Positions 1 through 11,913 of a stretch of DNA of 64,000 nucleotides are shown in pieces. The translations under genes and the position numbers were made by a program. This DNA is from Haemonchus contortus (taxonomy: Eukaryota > Nematoda > Chromadorea > Rhabditida > Trichostrongylidae). Below the pieces are notes generated by a model, which saw only the letters and a list, made by a program, of their open reading frames with translations, was not told where the DNA came from and ran no database searches. The first letter of the stretch is position 1. Each line of letters begins with the position of its first letter. The stretch spans positions 41,580,420 through 41,644,419 of the forward strand of contig LS997566.1 in assembly GCA_000469685.2 (NCBI GenBank). Reading direction: 5' to 3'.

Positions 1-3000
1 TAGATTTTTGGGAGTTCTACTTCGAGAGCCGAGATGGGATGATCTAGGGAAAGCGCGCGGGCCGATACCTGCTCAGGTCTAGCAAACCTGTCTCCTCCGG
101 GATCGGTTCATCGGCACCATACATGTCTGGGGAGACAGAGGCCCTGATTTTCCATCAGCTTGCTCCTGTATGTTACAATTAACTTTATAAGGTCTCTGCT
201 TGCCCCTACCTTTTCCATTTGACCTTACCATGGTGTAGAGTTTCGTATGACATCAGAAACCCTGTCCCACTTATAAATAACTTACCCACCTCTTCACTAC
301 ATGTATGTGTGTGTGGGTGTTGAATTGCTGTGTATGTACACAGGTGTACATATGTCACTTGTGTTAGCATTTTGAACACTGCTTTTGGGTGGGTCATTTG
401 GTCCACCTGGCCACTAGAATTTTTAAGTTTCTCCAAACACCCGCAGTCAAGCACCTGGGAAATATGTAGTTATTTGCGCACGCACAGTTACTCAGCTAGG
501 GAGATTCGAGGCTGTACCGCGCGGGTAATATGAAGAAATAGAAATTTAATTTTTCCCCTAGTTTAGGGATTGGGATAGACGCTTAAACAGCCCCTTCTGA
601 AGCTCCAGGTATGGGAAACATCTATCCATAACTCCTAGCTGTTCGTTAGAGCAAGACCCGCTAGCAGGCGAGTACCGGGTTTAAGTATGGAACCTGAAAC
701 CGGATTTTTTTGTGTTAGTTCTGACCTCCTTCTATTTCCCAGATAGGATCCCTACGCAGAATAAACGCTCCAGCTCAGAAATACTCCATCACCGAAAAAA
801 AGCAGATCAAGTTTTTGTAACAATAAAGTTCAACAGATGATCGAGCTGTCAGGGAGCCCCTGGAAGTTCCTGGGAGCTGGATAAAGTCCCAAATGACATG
901 AGGTTGCTACCAGACATCCAACGTCAGCGCTAGTCGACTCAGGAGAGCAGTTCAGCTGTACAAATACTGAAAAAAATGCCCAAAAATAGGGAATATTCCC
1001 AATTCGTTGTGTGAGAACATATTAGCCGTGTCCCGCTGGTGTGGTTTGTGAGCTTCCTCCTTTTTTCCGTGCTGCTATGCACTTGAAGCAATTTTCAGCG
1101 CCGTTTTCCTAATCCCAACTAATAGCCTCTTTGAGCGTGTGACTCGTCGTCTCCTTAGCTCTTTCAAACGAAATGCCTCTTCTTTTGATGGTTCTCTTAT
1201 CGTTTTCTTACCGATCCAGGCCTACTCGGAGGCTTTTGTTTTTTGAACGGTCAATTTTCCAGTTAATTTCTTCTTTTTGAGGAGCTAAAGATTCGGGGTT
1301 AGCCTTTACATCAGAAGAAAATGATAGCGACGTTGTCAGTCATGGTAGGGACCATAGGACTGCAGGAATAGGGCCATGGGATCAAACAGAATCTGGGCAG
1401 TAGGAGCATGGGACTTGGTAGGAGGATAGGGTCAATGTGGGGCATAAAGAGGGTGAATAACTCGCTCAGAGTAGGGACGACCATTTTCAGCCAAAACCAA
1501 TACATTCGGTGGCAAATGCGATTCAGGAAGTGAATGTTCGAGATCCACCCCTGTTCAGAATTTTGAAGGGAATCTCATGAGTAACTCTCAAGACCACTGC
1601 TTGAGAGGACGCTTTGTGCAGTCACGAAAATCCGATTATCCCTTTTGAAAGCCTTCTCGGAACTTTTCAAAAATTCTTCAGAAGTTCTCGAGCCAAAGTG
1701 GTTACGTTGCCCAAACCAGCTTTTTCTTGATTTCTCTCCTGGTAGTGTAAGGAAGTGTTCGGACAACATAAGAGCGGGATCGAGTCCAGTCGGAAGCCGA
1801 ACTTTTGCCCATACCCCCCCCCCTCCCTACCCTGTGAGACTTTTGAAGACGGACACAACCACCAGTTGATGAATTCCCGAATAATTTTTTTTGGTCAAAG
1901 TCCAGAAGTAATTCTCTTCTCTCAAGAATCTAGGACCACGGAAGACACATCAGCACCCTTCTCCAAACATTGATGTTCAATTTCAGTTCATTATTTTTTG
2001 GCAGTTTCCCAAAAATCGTATTTCCCGATTAAGATGTTACTAACACTGATTTTCCAGCCAAATGAATTGTGGTAGGTATTTGCTCTCTATTGCTGGCCGA
2101 ACCAAGGGCAGTTCCTATCCTGAAGTTTTCTGACCTATAGAAAACCTCCCAGATGACGCTCCTTCCGCCCACAATGCAGACCAGCAATTATCAAGGGGTC
2201 AATGCTCTCATGCCTATGTAATCTGCAAAACTCGCTAAATTACGCCACAACTTCATAGTTTATTGTTGTCCCTCGTGCTAATCAGTACCCCCGTCAACTC
2301 ATCGAACCAGTAATTATGGTCCGGTACTAAGCAGGTGACCTTTTCTACGAGGTTCATATGCGCATCCATCAGATCCGTTTCCCTGTCCATCGATTTTGCT
2401 GTCCATTGCCGGAATTTTCTCAAATCCTACTTTCCGGAAATTATTCCAGGACAGATTTGAGAAAAACACATTCCTCGTTTTCAAGCCAATCCCTTCCGAG
2501 CTGTTCTTCGATCGCGTTATCCTAGTTCAGAGATGATGAGGTGAAATATCGGGTCTTGTGCACCGTCTAATCATTCTTCATTATGGCAGGATAGAGCAGG
2601 AAACAGTCCGTTACGGTAACTTACAGTAAACTTCTACTAGGCTTTAAGCCATGAGAATCCCTCAGTAAGTGGGGCGATTACGCTGCACAGACTTAATTTC
2701 ATTCTGAGGTGCTTTTAAGGTGCTCATGATTATCCTTTTTCTTCGAGAACTAACTGAATGAGCTTATGCCTTCCCAATGACCTAAATATTGGAGAAAAAC
2801 TACATGAACAACTACATGAAATACTGGTGTATACTGTAGGTGGCTACTGAAAATGTTTGCTTTGTGGAGACTTCATAAATGACGTTTTTCCTCACTGGAA
2901 AGCTCCCTAGTAATGGACCGCCGTTGTGATCGAACGTTTATCTACAAAGATCTGTCCTGTTCGGGACACTACGCACGTCTGTAAACCATGTGCGAAGTGA

Positions 3001-3054
3001 GAAAAGTCTGTGAAAAGCTGAAGAGCTGGCTCGTACTTTTACCCACTCTCAATG
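1..3054. other. Intergenic DNA, no gene seen
   Basis: I see no recognisable protein or RNA gene here. The open frames are short, overlap on both strands and lack matching splice sites. The stretch around 1770-1940 contains a tRNA B-box-like motif, GATCGAGTCC, and a downstream segment that resembles 4373-4485, so part of it is probably an old repeat. Confidence 0.5.
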
Positions 3055-3057
3055 CAA

Positions 3058-3325
3058 TAGCAAGTAGCGCACCATCACACACGCATGATCAGGGGTTCGA
3101 ATCCCGGAAGCCTACCCTCCTCCGGGGTTGGCTAGTTGGCTAGTCAGTGCTTTTATTTGCCCAAACTCGTATGGGAGGATAAAAGCACTGACTTGAACGT
3201 CGTGTAACTTCCGCAGGTCATTGTACTTCACCTACTATTCCATACCCCCGTACGATTTTGAATGGATGTCGAATGCGGGGCGTATTCCTCATACAGGATT
3301 GATTAATGCCACGAAACCTTATCTT
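3058..3325 (+). repeat. tRNA-derived SINE copy (diverged)
   Basis: The copy contains GGTTCGAATCCCGG, a tRNA B-box, about 40 bases into the element. It then has the family body: TCCGGGGTTGG, GGGAGGATAAAAGCACTGAC, a Gln-Cys-like CGCAGGTCATTGTA block, and the 3' segment GAATGGATGTCGAATGCGGGGCG ending near GATTGATTAATGCC. The A-box half is decayed. The same order of blocks is found at 5507-5806 and 20868-21170. Confidence 0.75.
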
Positions 3326-3329
3326 TAAT

Positions 3330-5500
3330 ATTTCATAACTCACTATATTGTCCATTATAAAAAACAAATAGCAATAATGCAAGCAAAAAGATAACAGAAC
3401 TCAAAGAAAAATTTTCAAATCTTCCCCTTTTGGCTTCGATCTCTCTCCTCTCCACTACGGAACTTCTTACCAAACTTGCAATTTTACGAAGTAAGAAGTT
3501 GAAGGGCACTCGTACTCTTTTGCTTATCTACTACTTGTTTACTGTTTAGCTGCTACTCTCTGTTGACAATTTCAGTGATTTATCCACTGGAACAGATTCT
3601 TTTGTTCATTCACCTCCATATTTCCTTTTTAGGTTGGGTATGTGATCAAATTTAGAGCAACGGCATCTAAGAGCATGTTAATCACGACATCACGCGATGG
3701 CAATCATCATGTGCAGCAGGCAATTAGCGGCAGATGTTGTTTGCGCAACAACTTTAGGCAATGTAGGCCTCTAAACCGACAAGCCTATGGATCGTTAATC
3801 GTAGCACTACGACTGGGGCGAGGTAGTGAAGGCAGACTTGCACAGTGGGGTGCCTCGATGACAAGTTGTTTGGCCTAACAGCACCTATTAAGTGTCGCAA
3901 AATTCACTTGCCCCATAGACAGCATTAAATGCTCCCCGCTCCAATCTTACTCTTTCTCGGCCACCCGTTGGGCAGCCTTCTCGAGTTTCTTGGTACATAA
4001 CTCTTTTGTTGAATATTTCTGTGAATTGTAGCTATTCCTGATTGTGCTGAATTTTTTTCAGTACTCCCATGATTAATTCAGCTTTTTCTTCAGCCGGCAG
4101 TCCTGAGTGGAAATAGCCTTCCTGTGGCGTTCCTAGACAAAACTGGGAGCTATCTACGCCTGGGTTCTTCTGACTAGGGCTATACTCGATAAAGCATTTG
4201 GTCCTCTAATGCTCAACGCCATTCGCCACCCCTCCACCTTCTTCTGAGTCAACCGAATCTTAATTCAATGGAGAATGATAGTATTTCCTGTCAGTTTAAT
4301 GATTTAATGTTTTTGTTAGCGTATTGGAGCTCTTACTTCGTCCCCGTACAGTAGGGCAAGGGACAAAGAGCATGGTGCCCGGGATGGGTAAGTAGGAGTT
4401 CGAGTCCGGTCCGAAGCCCAAGTTTTCCCCATAACTCGTCAACTTTGTGAGACTTTCCTATCAGTTCTCAGATTCCTGACGGTCACACCTATGCCCCATG
4501 ACGGATACTGTATGTACTAAACAATGAACTTGCGTTACTGAATGGCCTTGGTGATGGGCTTTGAAAAGGAAGTAGAACTGGCTGGATTAGAGACGAGAAT
4601 CGGACCGGGGCGACAGCGATTAGGGGGACTACAAGCTTTCGATTCCATCGACTATTGCTGAAAATAGTTTATTGACTTCGATTTCTCTCCAAATTGTTTT
4701 CCTCCCTTTCATAAACATTCCCACTTAGAAGTCCATTCCTGAGAAGTGCGAAAAAGACTCGGTCACGGCCCATGGTCACCCCCTCTATTGTACCCCATCT
4801 CCACAACCCTTGAGACTTCTGTGGGAGCTGCTCCGGTTATTACCCGTTACGGCTTAGTTTTCCTATAAACACTTATTCGCCCACATCTGGTATTGGTTAT
4901 CTGAGCAACTGCCTACTACCACTTGAGAGTGCGCCATTTCTGGCCTCACTATTGCACTGATATTTATTGTTTACTCATTTATCAATGATTTTGTTTACAT
5001 ACTTAGTTATTTATGTATTTACTTATCCATTTACTAGTTCAGTCATTTATTTATTTACTTGTTATTTATTACTTTCCGCATTGCAGCATTTCAGAATACT
5101 TCACAATCTTGATAGTTCCCAATTGATTGATTTTTTTGTTTATTTTTCAATTCATTCGTCCAGTATGGCTACATAATTGCGTCTTGCAATAATTTGTGAT
5201 TCATGCGGATCTCAATCAGTGAACTAATTAATTTTGATTAATCGAGTTATCAAATTTTATATTTTACAATTTTTTTTTATTTTACTATTAACCCTCGGTT
5301 TGCGTACTTTACTTAGTAAGATCAAACTCATCGCTATAAGTTTCAGACTGAACGGCCTGGAGCGTGCTGGCTTCATCTATATGTCCTACGACACAGTTCT
5401 CCATGAACCTTTCTGTCACACAAAGGCCTTATGGCCCAGAAAACCATGTCCCACACTTTTGCCCGTCAAATATCGATATTTACTCCATTTATTTATCTAT
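3330..5500. other. Intergenic DNA, no gene seen
   Basis: No gene is supported. A segment at 4373-4485 has a B-box-like GAGTTCGAGTCCGG and resembles segments near 1770 and 61800. The stretch 4960-5300 is AT-rich, with repeated TTTATTTA-type tracts that create spurious open frames. Confidence 0.5.
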
Positions 5501-5506
5501 TTTCAG

Positions 5507-5806
5507 GGTGGAGGTAGCGTAGTGGCAAATGGCAGTATATCACACGCACGGTCAGGGATTCGAATCCCGGATCGATGCCCGCTTAGGCCAACCAAGCCTT
5601 CTATCCCTCCGGGGTTGGTCAATTGGTACCAGACTTGTCTGGGAGGATAAAAGCACTGACTGGTACATCGGCTGGCCACCGCAAGTCATTGTATAGGCCA
5701 CATACGCACTCATTACGCCACTACGATTCTGAATGGAAGTCGAATGAGTAGGCACATCCCTCAGACGGGGTTGATCAACGCCAAAAAACTATATCCTTTA
5801 TCCTTT
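5507..5806 (+). repeat. tRNA-derived SINE, full-length copy
   Basis: This is one of the two best copies of the family. It begins GGGTGGAGGTAGCGTAGTGGC, which holds an A-box-like TAGCGTAGTGG. About 35 bases later it has the B-box GATTCGAATCCCGG. These are the two internal RNA polymerase III promoter elements of a tRNA. The roughly 220 bp body is unrelated to tRNA and shared with the other copies. It ends in an AT-rich tail around TTTATCCTTTATTTATC. I infer a non-autonomous retroposon; no coding capacity is expected. Confidence 0.88.
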
Positions 5807-5809
5807 ATT

Positions 5810-8800
5810 TATCGCTTTCCAAGGATATTTTTGAAATCATTCTCTACTCATAGAAGTACTGGAAGCATTCGTTAACCTCCTGTAACTACACGAACCATAA
5901 GGGCTTTCTTAGATCTCTTCAACGTCATCTGTGTAAGAGCATTGCCCGTTCAGTGATTATCTCGAACACTCCCATACATCTAACATGCAAATCCCTTCCT
6001 ATACGTTACCATGGTGCCGTTCGGAAAGTAGCGTTCTCACACCTTTGGCTGCACTATACTTCGTCCTCACTTTGGCTCTCCCACCAAGGCCTTTCCTTTA
6101 AAAGTCACTGGAGATCAGAGATTCATAACTTCGATGGGTACAGGGAGATTCGCAAAGTTTCTGTTGAACCCTCCTCCAGAGTTTTCTGGATTTTCTTCGA
6201 GTATTCAAGGATTCTTATTGGGGACTTGAGGACTATACTTCGGCTGTAGCGATTTGACTCCTTCTAATGATTCTTTTTTGCTTTTTATGAAATGTGCCAG
6301 CTCAGGAAATGTAATTTTCAAGCAATTAAATTCAATCTGTCTTAGCCAGAAACAGTTTTTCCGCCCGATAGATTGCAAGAAAGAAAAATGAGGGAATAAA
6401 AGAATTTGCAACCGTAAACACCAACTTTGCTGAACAAAAACGTCTTTCTCCGAAATTCGGACTACCCATTAACCCCACGCTTGTTTTCTTTCACTCTCTC
6501 ACGCCAATCGAGGATTCAGCGTTCTGTATAACTGAGTTGAGTTGGTCCTATTGAACCACTGATCACTTCTTGGTCTGAGCTTTTAAGGCTGAATTCACTT
6601 TCGATGCATCAGCTACATCCCATCCATCAGGTAACTAAGAACTTCCACTGGATCGCTGAATCGCGTGGAAGAAGCAGGCCTTGCCTGTGGTCCGACAAAG
6701 GCAAGCGCTGAAGGTTCCCTGAACAAAGTAGCTTTCCAGTGATTTTATAATGAAATTGGCTATAAATTTTTGATAACATTTTGACTCTGATGGGGTTTGG
6801 GGTGGGGACAGTTCTGGGAGCTGTTCATCAAGCTACCGTAACTTGACGTTGTCTCTCCAATGATTGAAATATGACTGAGCGGACGAAAAATTCAACCAAT
6901 TTTCATGAATGCTAACTGAATTTGTTCACTTTTCAAGCGTAAATTGTTGTGAGTTTTCAATGCACTCAATTTTACGCCCACTTGCATACCGGATACGGTA
7001 TTTGGACAAGGTCTACCACCCCATAGCCTACCTTTCTTTGTTGCTCTTTCTCTATGGTCTCTTTCCCCTTTAACTCACCGATCCATGGGTCTCGATGGGG
7101 CAAAGGGTCAGGGCAGTGGAGCAAGGGTGCTCTAGAGATCTAATGGGTAGCGAAAATACTGTAACCTGTGGGTAGACCATTTTAAGGGGCTGTAAGTGGA
7201 GCATAGGTTCTCAGCTCAGTTACCGTTTGGGTACTCACAAGTATAACTGGTTATGAAGATAATTACCGCTAGTAATTATCAATGAGTTTTGGCAAACCCA
7301 TGGCTGGTATAGGCAGAATTCCCATCCAGTTATGCTGCATAACGATGAGTTAATACGGCTTCCGTTCACGATGTTGGCTGAGCTGCAGCTCAGAGGGGTG
7401 AACGAGACCTCCGTGAGCCTCTTAAGGTCGTCGTACAAGGTGAGTGCAAATATTTGCTGCATGTCTCGTTGCCAGTGAACTAGCGCTGCCCTCTACTCTC
7501 CTATGCTCCCAAATGATCTGCAGACGTCACTTAGTGGACTTCCTTTTTTAGAACAGGCATGTTTACTGGTGTTTACTGACGTTTTCGATCTGGTATCTCG
7601 TCCTAAAACGATTGTTTTTTCATTAGATAAATTCGAAGGCTCTTATTTAGCCGATAAAGCCAATAATGCCGATAAAAATGGGATTCTCATCTAAGTATTC
7701 GGTCAAAACGTGAAACCATGGATTCCTTTCTGGTTTTGTTTACATATTGTTTATCTACTGCACTTTTTCTACGAATTCTTTCTAGCAGAAGTAGATTCCT
7801 CATTTTTACACATTTTCTGGCAGTCACTCTTGATTTTTGCTCTGCTTCGACCTTGCTTCTTGCTTGAAATAATAATATCCACTGGATCTCTCAGAAAGTT
7901 CTTTTTTGCTGTAAGCTTTCGTTTTTCTCATTCGATTATCTCAGCTTAAAAGGAGCGGTCTGAACCTACTCAGGCATGCACCCTAAATCCGATATCAGAG
8001 ACTGTTGAACTGGTTATGGCTGCTGGACCGTTGGAATGTTCCGTGCAGACCAGCATATCCCACCTTTTCTTGGTATGACCAATTTTCCACAACGGTACCG
8101 GTGGAGAATCTTCTCCGCTTACCTGACCAGTGGTCTGGGGAAGAGGATAAGGTGGCGTTCTGGAAGAATGTGGAAATTTAGGAAGGAAAGCTACCGTATC
8201 GAATGAGATTACAGTAGAAACTGCTGTTCACTACAACGTTTTGCTATAGGGGTGCATCAATAGTTCGATGATTCTCAGGAGTGGACACTGTTATGTTAAC
8301 AGGATGGCAGCCAAGGTGGCTGCTCTCGGGCTAGGTAACCTCGCCTTTTACTCTTGAGTTTGTATACTGAGCCTCGAAAATCTCTCCAAGTGGTAATGGG
8401 ATCTTTTGAATGTCATAGCTATACCAATGGAGGCTTGTGTTTGTTTACTCAGCCACAGTCTTCTCGCCTTATAATAACCTAGGTGCTGGTGTTTTGTTAA
8501 AGAACAATGGAACAGAAGTGGGACTTGTTTACTCGGAAACTCAGCGACTTGCCACGCCTCCAACGACTTGTCCTCTGTCTACTTGTCACTGGCCATCTGC
8601 CCTTTTGCTGTTGTTTTTTTAGCGATTTTTTTTTCAAAATGTCTCTGCAAATTTGCACCTTTAAGGTTACATTCATCAAAGTTTCACTTCTATCCGTCAC
8701 GAATCTGACGCACTTAATTGCTCATTCACGACTTTCTTTGAATGTTTTATGAAACGCTTATTTTGCAAAAGCTGTTTTTTTTAAATTCGTTGTGTCCTCG

Positions 8801-11800
8801 CTCATCATGATCGGTAGACTCACTTTTGAATAGTCTCCTACCCGGGCCAGCTTGACCTCCATCTTAAATCCATTGGCCATAGGCTGACATCTCCAAGGAG
8901 AAAACCGGCAACTTCACATTTTCTGGCCCTTACAAGTGGCTTTCTGGGTCAAAACCCCCTCAAAAGCCAGAGCGACTTAAACCTCAACCATCCCTTACCC
9001 AACCTTAGGGCAAATCGCATAACAAGGATTCAGGCCCGTGGATTCCCTACACTACTGTGTCACAGCTATGGGCAGCTATGAATCCTTCTGGAAGAGCGTA
9101 GAAGTCTACGAATCAATTTCTCTATTTCCGCCATAGGATACGAACCATCCAAGTTCCGGGAAGCTAGCTAGTCAGCATATGTGGATAAATATAGCCAAGT
9201 GGAGTTATTTCGGCTAATCGCTCGTAATGCTTGCTCTGTGACGGTAGGTGAAGCTTGAACGGCGTCAAGTACCACTTGAAATCGGAAGCTTTCTCTCTTT
9301 TACTCGATGAACATCCTCAGTTCAAGCACTTGTGATATCCCATAAGGGCGCTCGCCTACAGTCGTTGGGGAGTGGCTAACTAGTTGATTCAGTGTTCAAA
9401 ATGATCAGTTTACTCCCAGGGCGCTCAATTTTTCATCATAACCGCCCACTTTGTGAAATAAGTAGTATTTCTGCTGAATTACTTTCTGCCGGTTCGATAT
9501 CAGGTGAAGCTTATAGGTAGCAGTACTTTGCCAATTGGGTGTAGAGGCGGACAGCCTCCAAAAATTGAAGGACTAACTGAATCCGGATAAACGACAGTCT
9601 TCTGTGCCATCTACGTTGAGCTGGAATTCACTTCTGCGTGTTCCTCAGACCTCTGTCCATCCTAGTCAGATACTATCAACCATGTCAACGCCTCAGTAGA
9701 CACTCATCTGACGGTGTTATTACTGAAGGTATGATATGGGACGTGTGAGATCTTCCCCCAGAATAGGTGCGACTACATCAATTAGTCATTACCACCTTCA
9801 CTGTGGCTCCCACTGAGGCACAACGCCCCTCACTTAGTCCATTGTCTCGATGTGATGGAGGTCGGAGTAATTACTGCAAGTCTGCACACACCTACCATTG
9901 TTTTCTTTACAGTGAAATCTCCTCTGCCGGACTTTTTTATGAGTTTTATGAGTTCATGGGTTTATACGGTTTATGCGGTATTCGTAGGGGCTCTTCTTCC
10001 CTCAACGGAAGAAACCAGAAAGCCTTTTACACCTAATTATTCTCTAGTTGAGTGGATTTCAGGATTAGGTATGCACCTCATCTGGGACGACTTAGCCTTC
10101 TAACGTTTACGACAAAATTTATCGTCTTCAGAAAGTGTTCTATGCCGCTATGCCTGATTGAATTTCTACGGGTCTACCTTCCCTTCTTACCTTCCTGGCC
10201 TTCCCTTTGAATGCCGTCTATGCGCTAGGGTCACCAGGTCGAAAGAACTGAAAGGAGGAAATGATTTCATTTCGGCTTTCATCCCACTTTTATACAATTT
10301 CGTCGTCTATCAGGAATCGTCGAATTTCCATCAGACATTTCCTGTCACCTTAAGGCTTCTAATGTGATTCCATCACTCGTTTCCCTTCTCATCCATCTGC
10401 TGGTGCTGCATCTACTGTGGGGATTTGTATCTATCCTGAACTATCCATCCTAGAGGATTTTCGCAAAGCCAGAACTGCCTCTCTTTCACTTCCTCCTTTC
10501 TTTTCTGTGCTGCCTTTCCACTATTGCTGTCGCTCATCGCCTTCCCTTCCAGGCTAGCCCCTGATTGACCTCCAGATCTCCTTGAACAAAGTTTTGCCTT
10601 TTAGCTATGATATTAACCTTTACCCCTACCATCGATTTGAACGTTAAATTTGTTTTTCTTTTAAAACTTACCTGTGCTGATAGGGAACTTATTTACTGAA
10701 CTCCTTTGTGGGAGTTCCTCCTGTTTGTAGAAATTCCCATCATTCTCGTCATCGAGTAATGTTTCAAAAACTAATATTTGAACTTTGTTTTGGTTCCATA
10801 GTTTTGTATACACTGCCTATAAATCCCCCCACTGACAAGACGGTATCAAAAGTGATTTTTCGCACCCGTGTTTCTAGTCAATATTTATCTCTTGACAAGT
10901 GGGTGCCACTCAAAACTTCCGCTACCCCTTCCGTCGCTATTACTGTCACCCATACGCCTAGGGCGAATGCCTTTGATCAAGAGCAGTACATCTCAGAACC
11001 ATATGGAAGTTATCCACTGCAAAAACTAGGAGCAAAAGTAGCGTCCGTAGGGCTTACCGCCAATTTACATCATATCCCAATGGGATTTTGACCACTTACA
11101 GGCCGAGGACTGTGGTACGCTTGACCATGGGTATGCCTAAAGTTAAGTGAGGCGAATGAGCGGTTTTACTTTATCATGCTCATGATTTTCATCTTCCTCC
11201 TTTCATTTTTCATTCGTTCATCCCAGAGGCCGACATTGATAGCTTCTGATATTGTTGTGACACGGATCCATTCTAATTGTTGTGAATAAAGTGGAATCGT
11301 GTGAGACTTCAGCTTAGGAATGACTGGGAGAGGTGTGCCCAGATCTTCAAATTCCACCACCAGATGCCAATTCCTACTGCTAGGTCTACAAATAATTATC
11401 TCTTTTCTCCAAAACCCTTTGATAGTTGCTCCCATTGTTTCCCTCCTACTTCATGCTGAGTTTATTGGCTACCGTTTATCTATTTGTTCTCGTTTTTCAC
11501 CACCCCTACACTCTGTCATGTCCTCTGTTACTCCTCCTGCTCTTACCTCGCTCCAACTACGAGACAGCAGCAGGGAAGAGCGGATCGGTGGGGGGTTTTG
11601 TGCTGTCATATGAAATCTGATCCTCATAGAGAGCGTCGTTTAGCAGCCGCATCCGTCCGTCCGTTTCGCTCTTCATCACCGCCGCCGCCTCTGTGTTACT
11701 CTTAGTCAGCCGGCAGGTCAATCGCCGTAACTCTACGAAATCGATGAACTTTCTCAAAATCGTCTGAAAATCCATTTCAACACTTTTTCCGTCGGACATT

Positions 11801-11870
11801 CCTCCTCTTCCTTCTTTTTTGCTCGTGGAATTTCTTCGATGTTTTTGTCAACATTACAAATGACCAAAGG
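5810..11870. other. Intergenic DNA, no gene supported
   Basis: Six kilobases without a recognisable exon, RNA gene or clear repeat. The longest open frame (10708-11091, +, 127 codons) has unremarkable composition, no known motif and no convincing splice partners. The last few hundred bases before 11884 probably include the 5' flank of the Frizzled gene. Confidence 0.45.
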
Positions 11871-11875
11871 CTTCA

Positions 11876-11883
11876 TATTTCAG
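11876..11883 (+). other. Probable trans-splice acceptor of the Frizzled gene
   Basis: ATATTTCAG matches the nematode acceptor consensus and lies about 30 bases before the chosen ATG at 11914. No upstream coding exon was found. The leader CTAGAGCAGCTGTCTAAGTG contains an in-frame stop before the ATG, which fits the start of a coding sequence. Confidence 0.5.
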
Positions 11884-11913
11884 AATCCCTCTAGAGCAGC
11901 TGTCTAAGTGAAG

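Noticed and set aside
3085..3105. tRNA genes at the several GGTTCGAATCC motifs
   Set aside because: No acceptor stem or anticodon arm can be folded around them, and each is followed by the same 220 bp non-tRNA body. They are SINE promoters.
10708..11091. 127-codon open frame upstream of the Frizzled gene
   Set aside because: No motif, no supported splice sites and an ordinary chance length for 12 kb of intergenic DNA.
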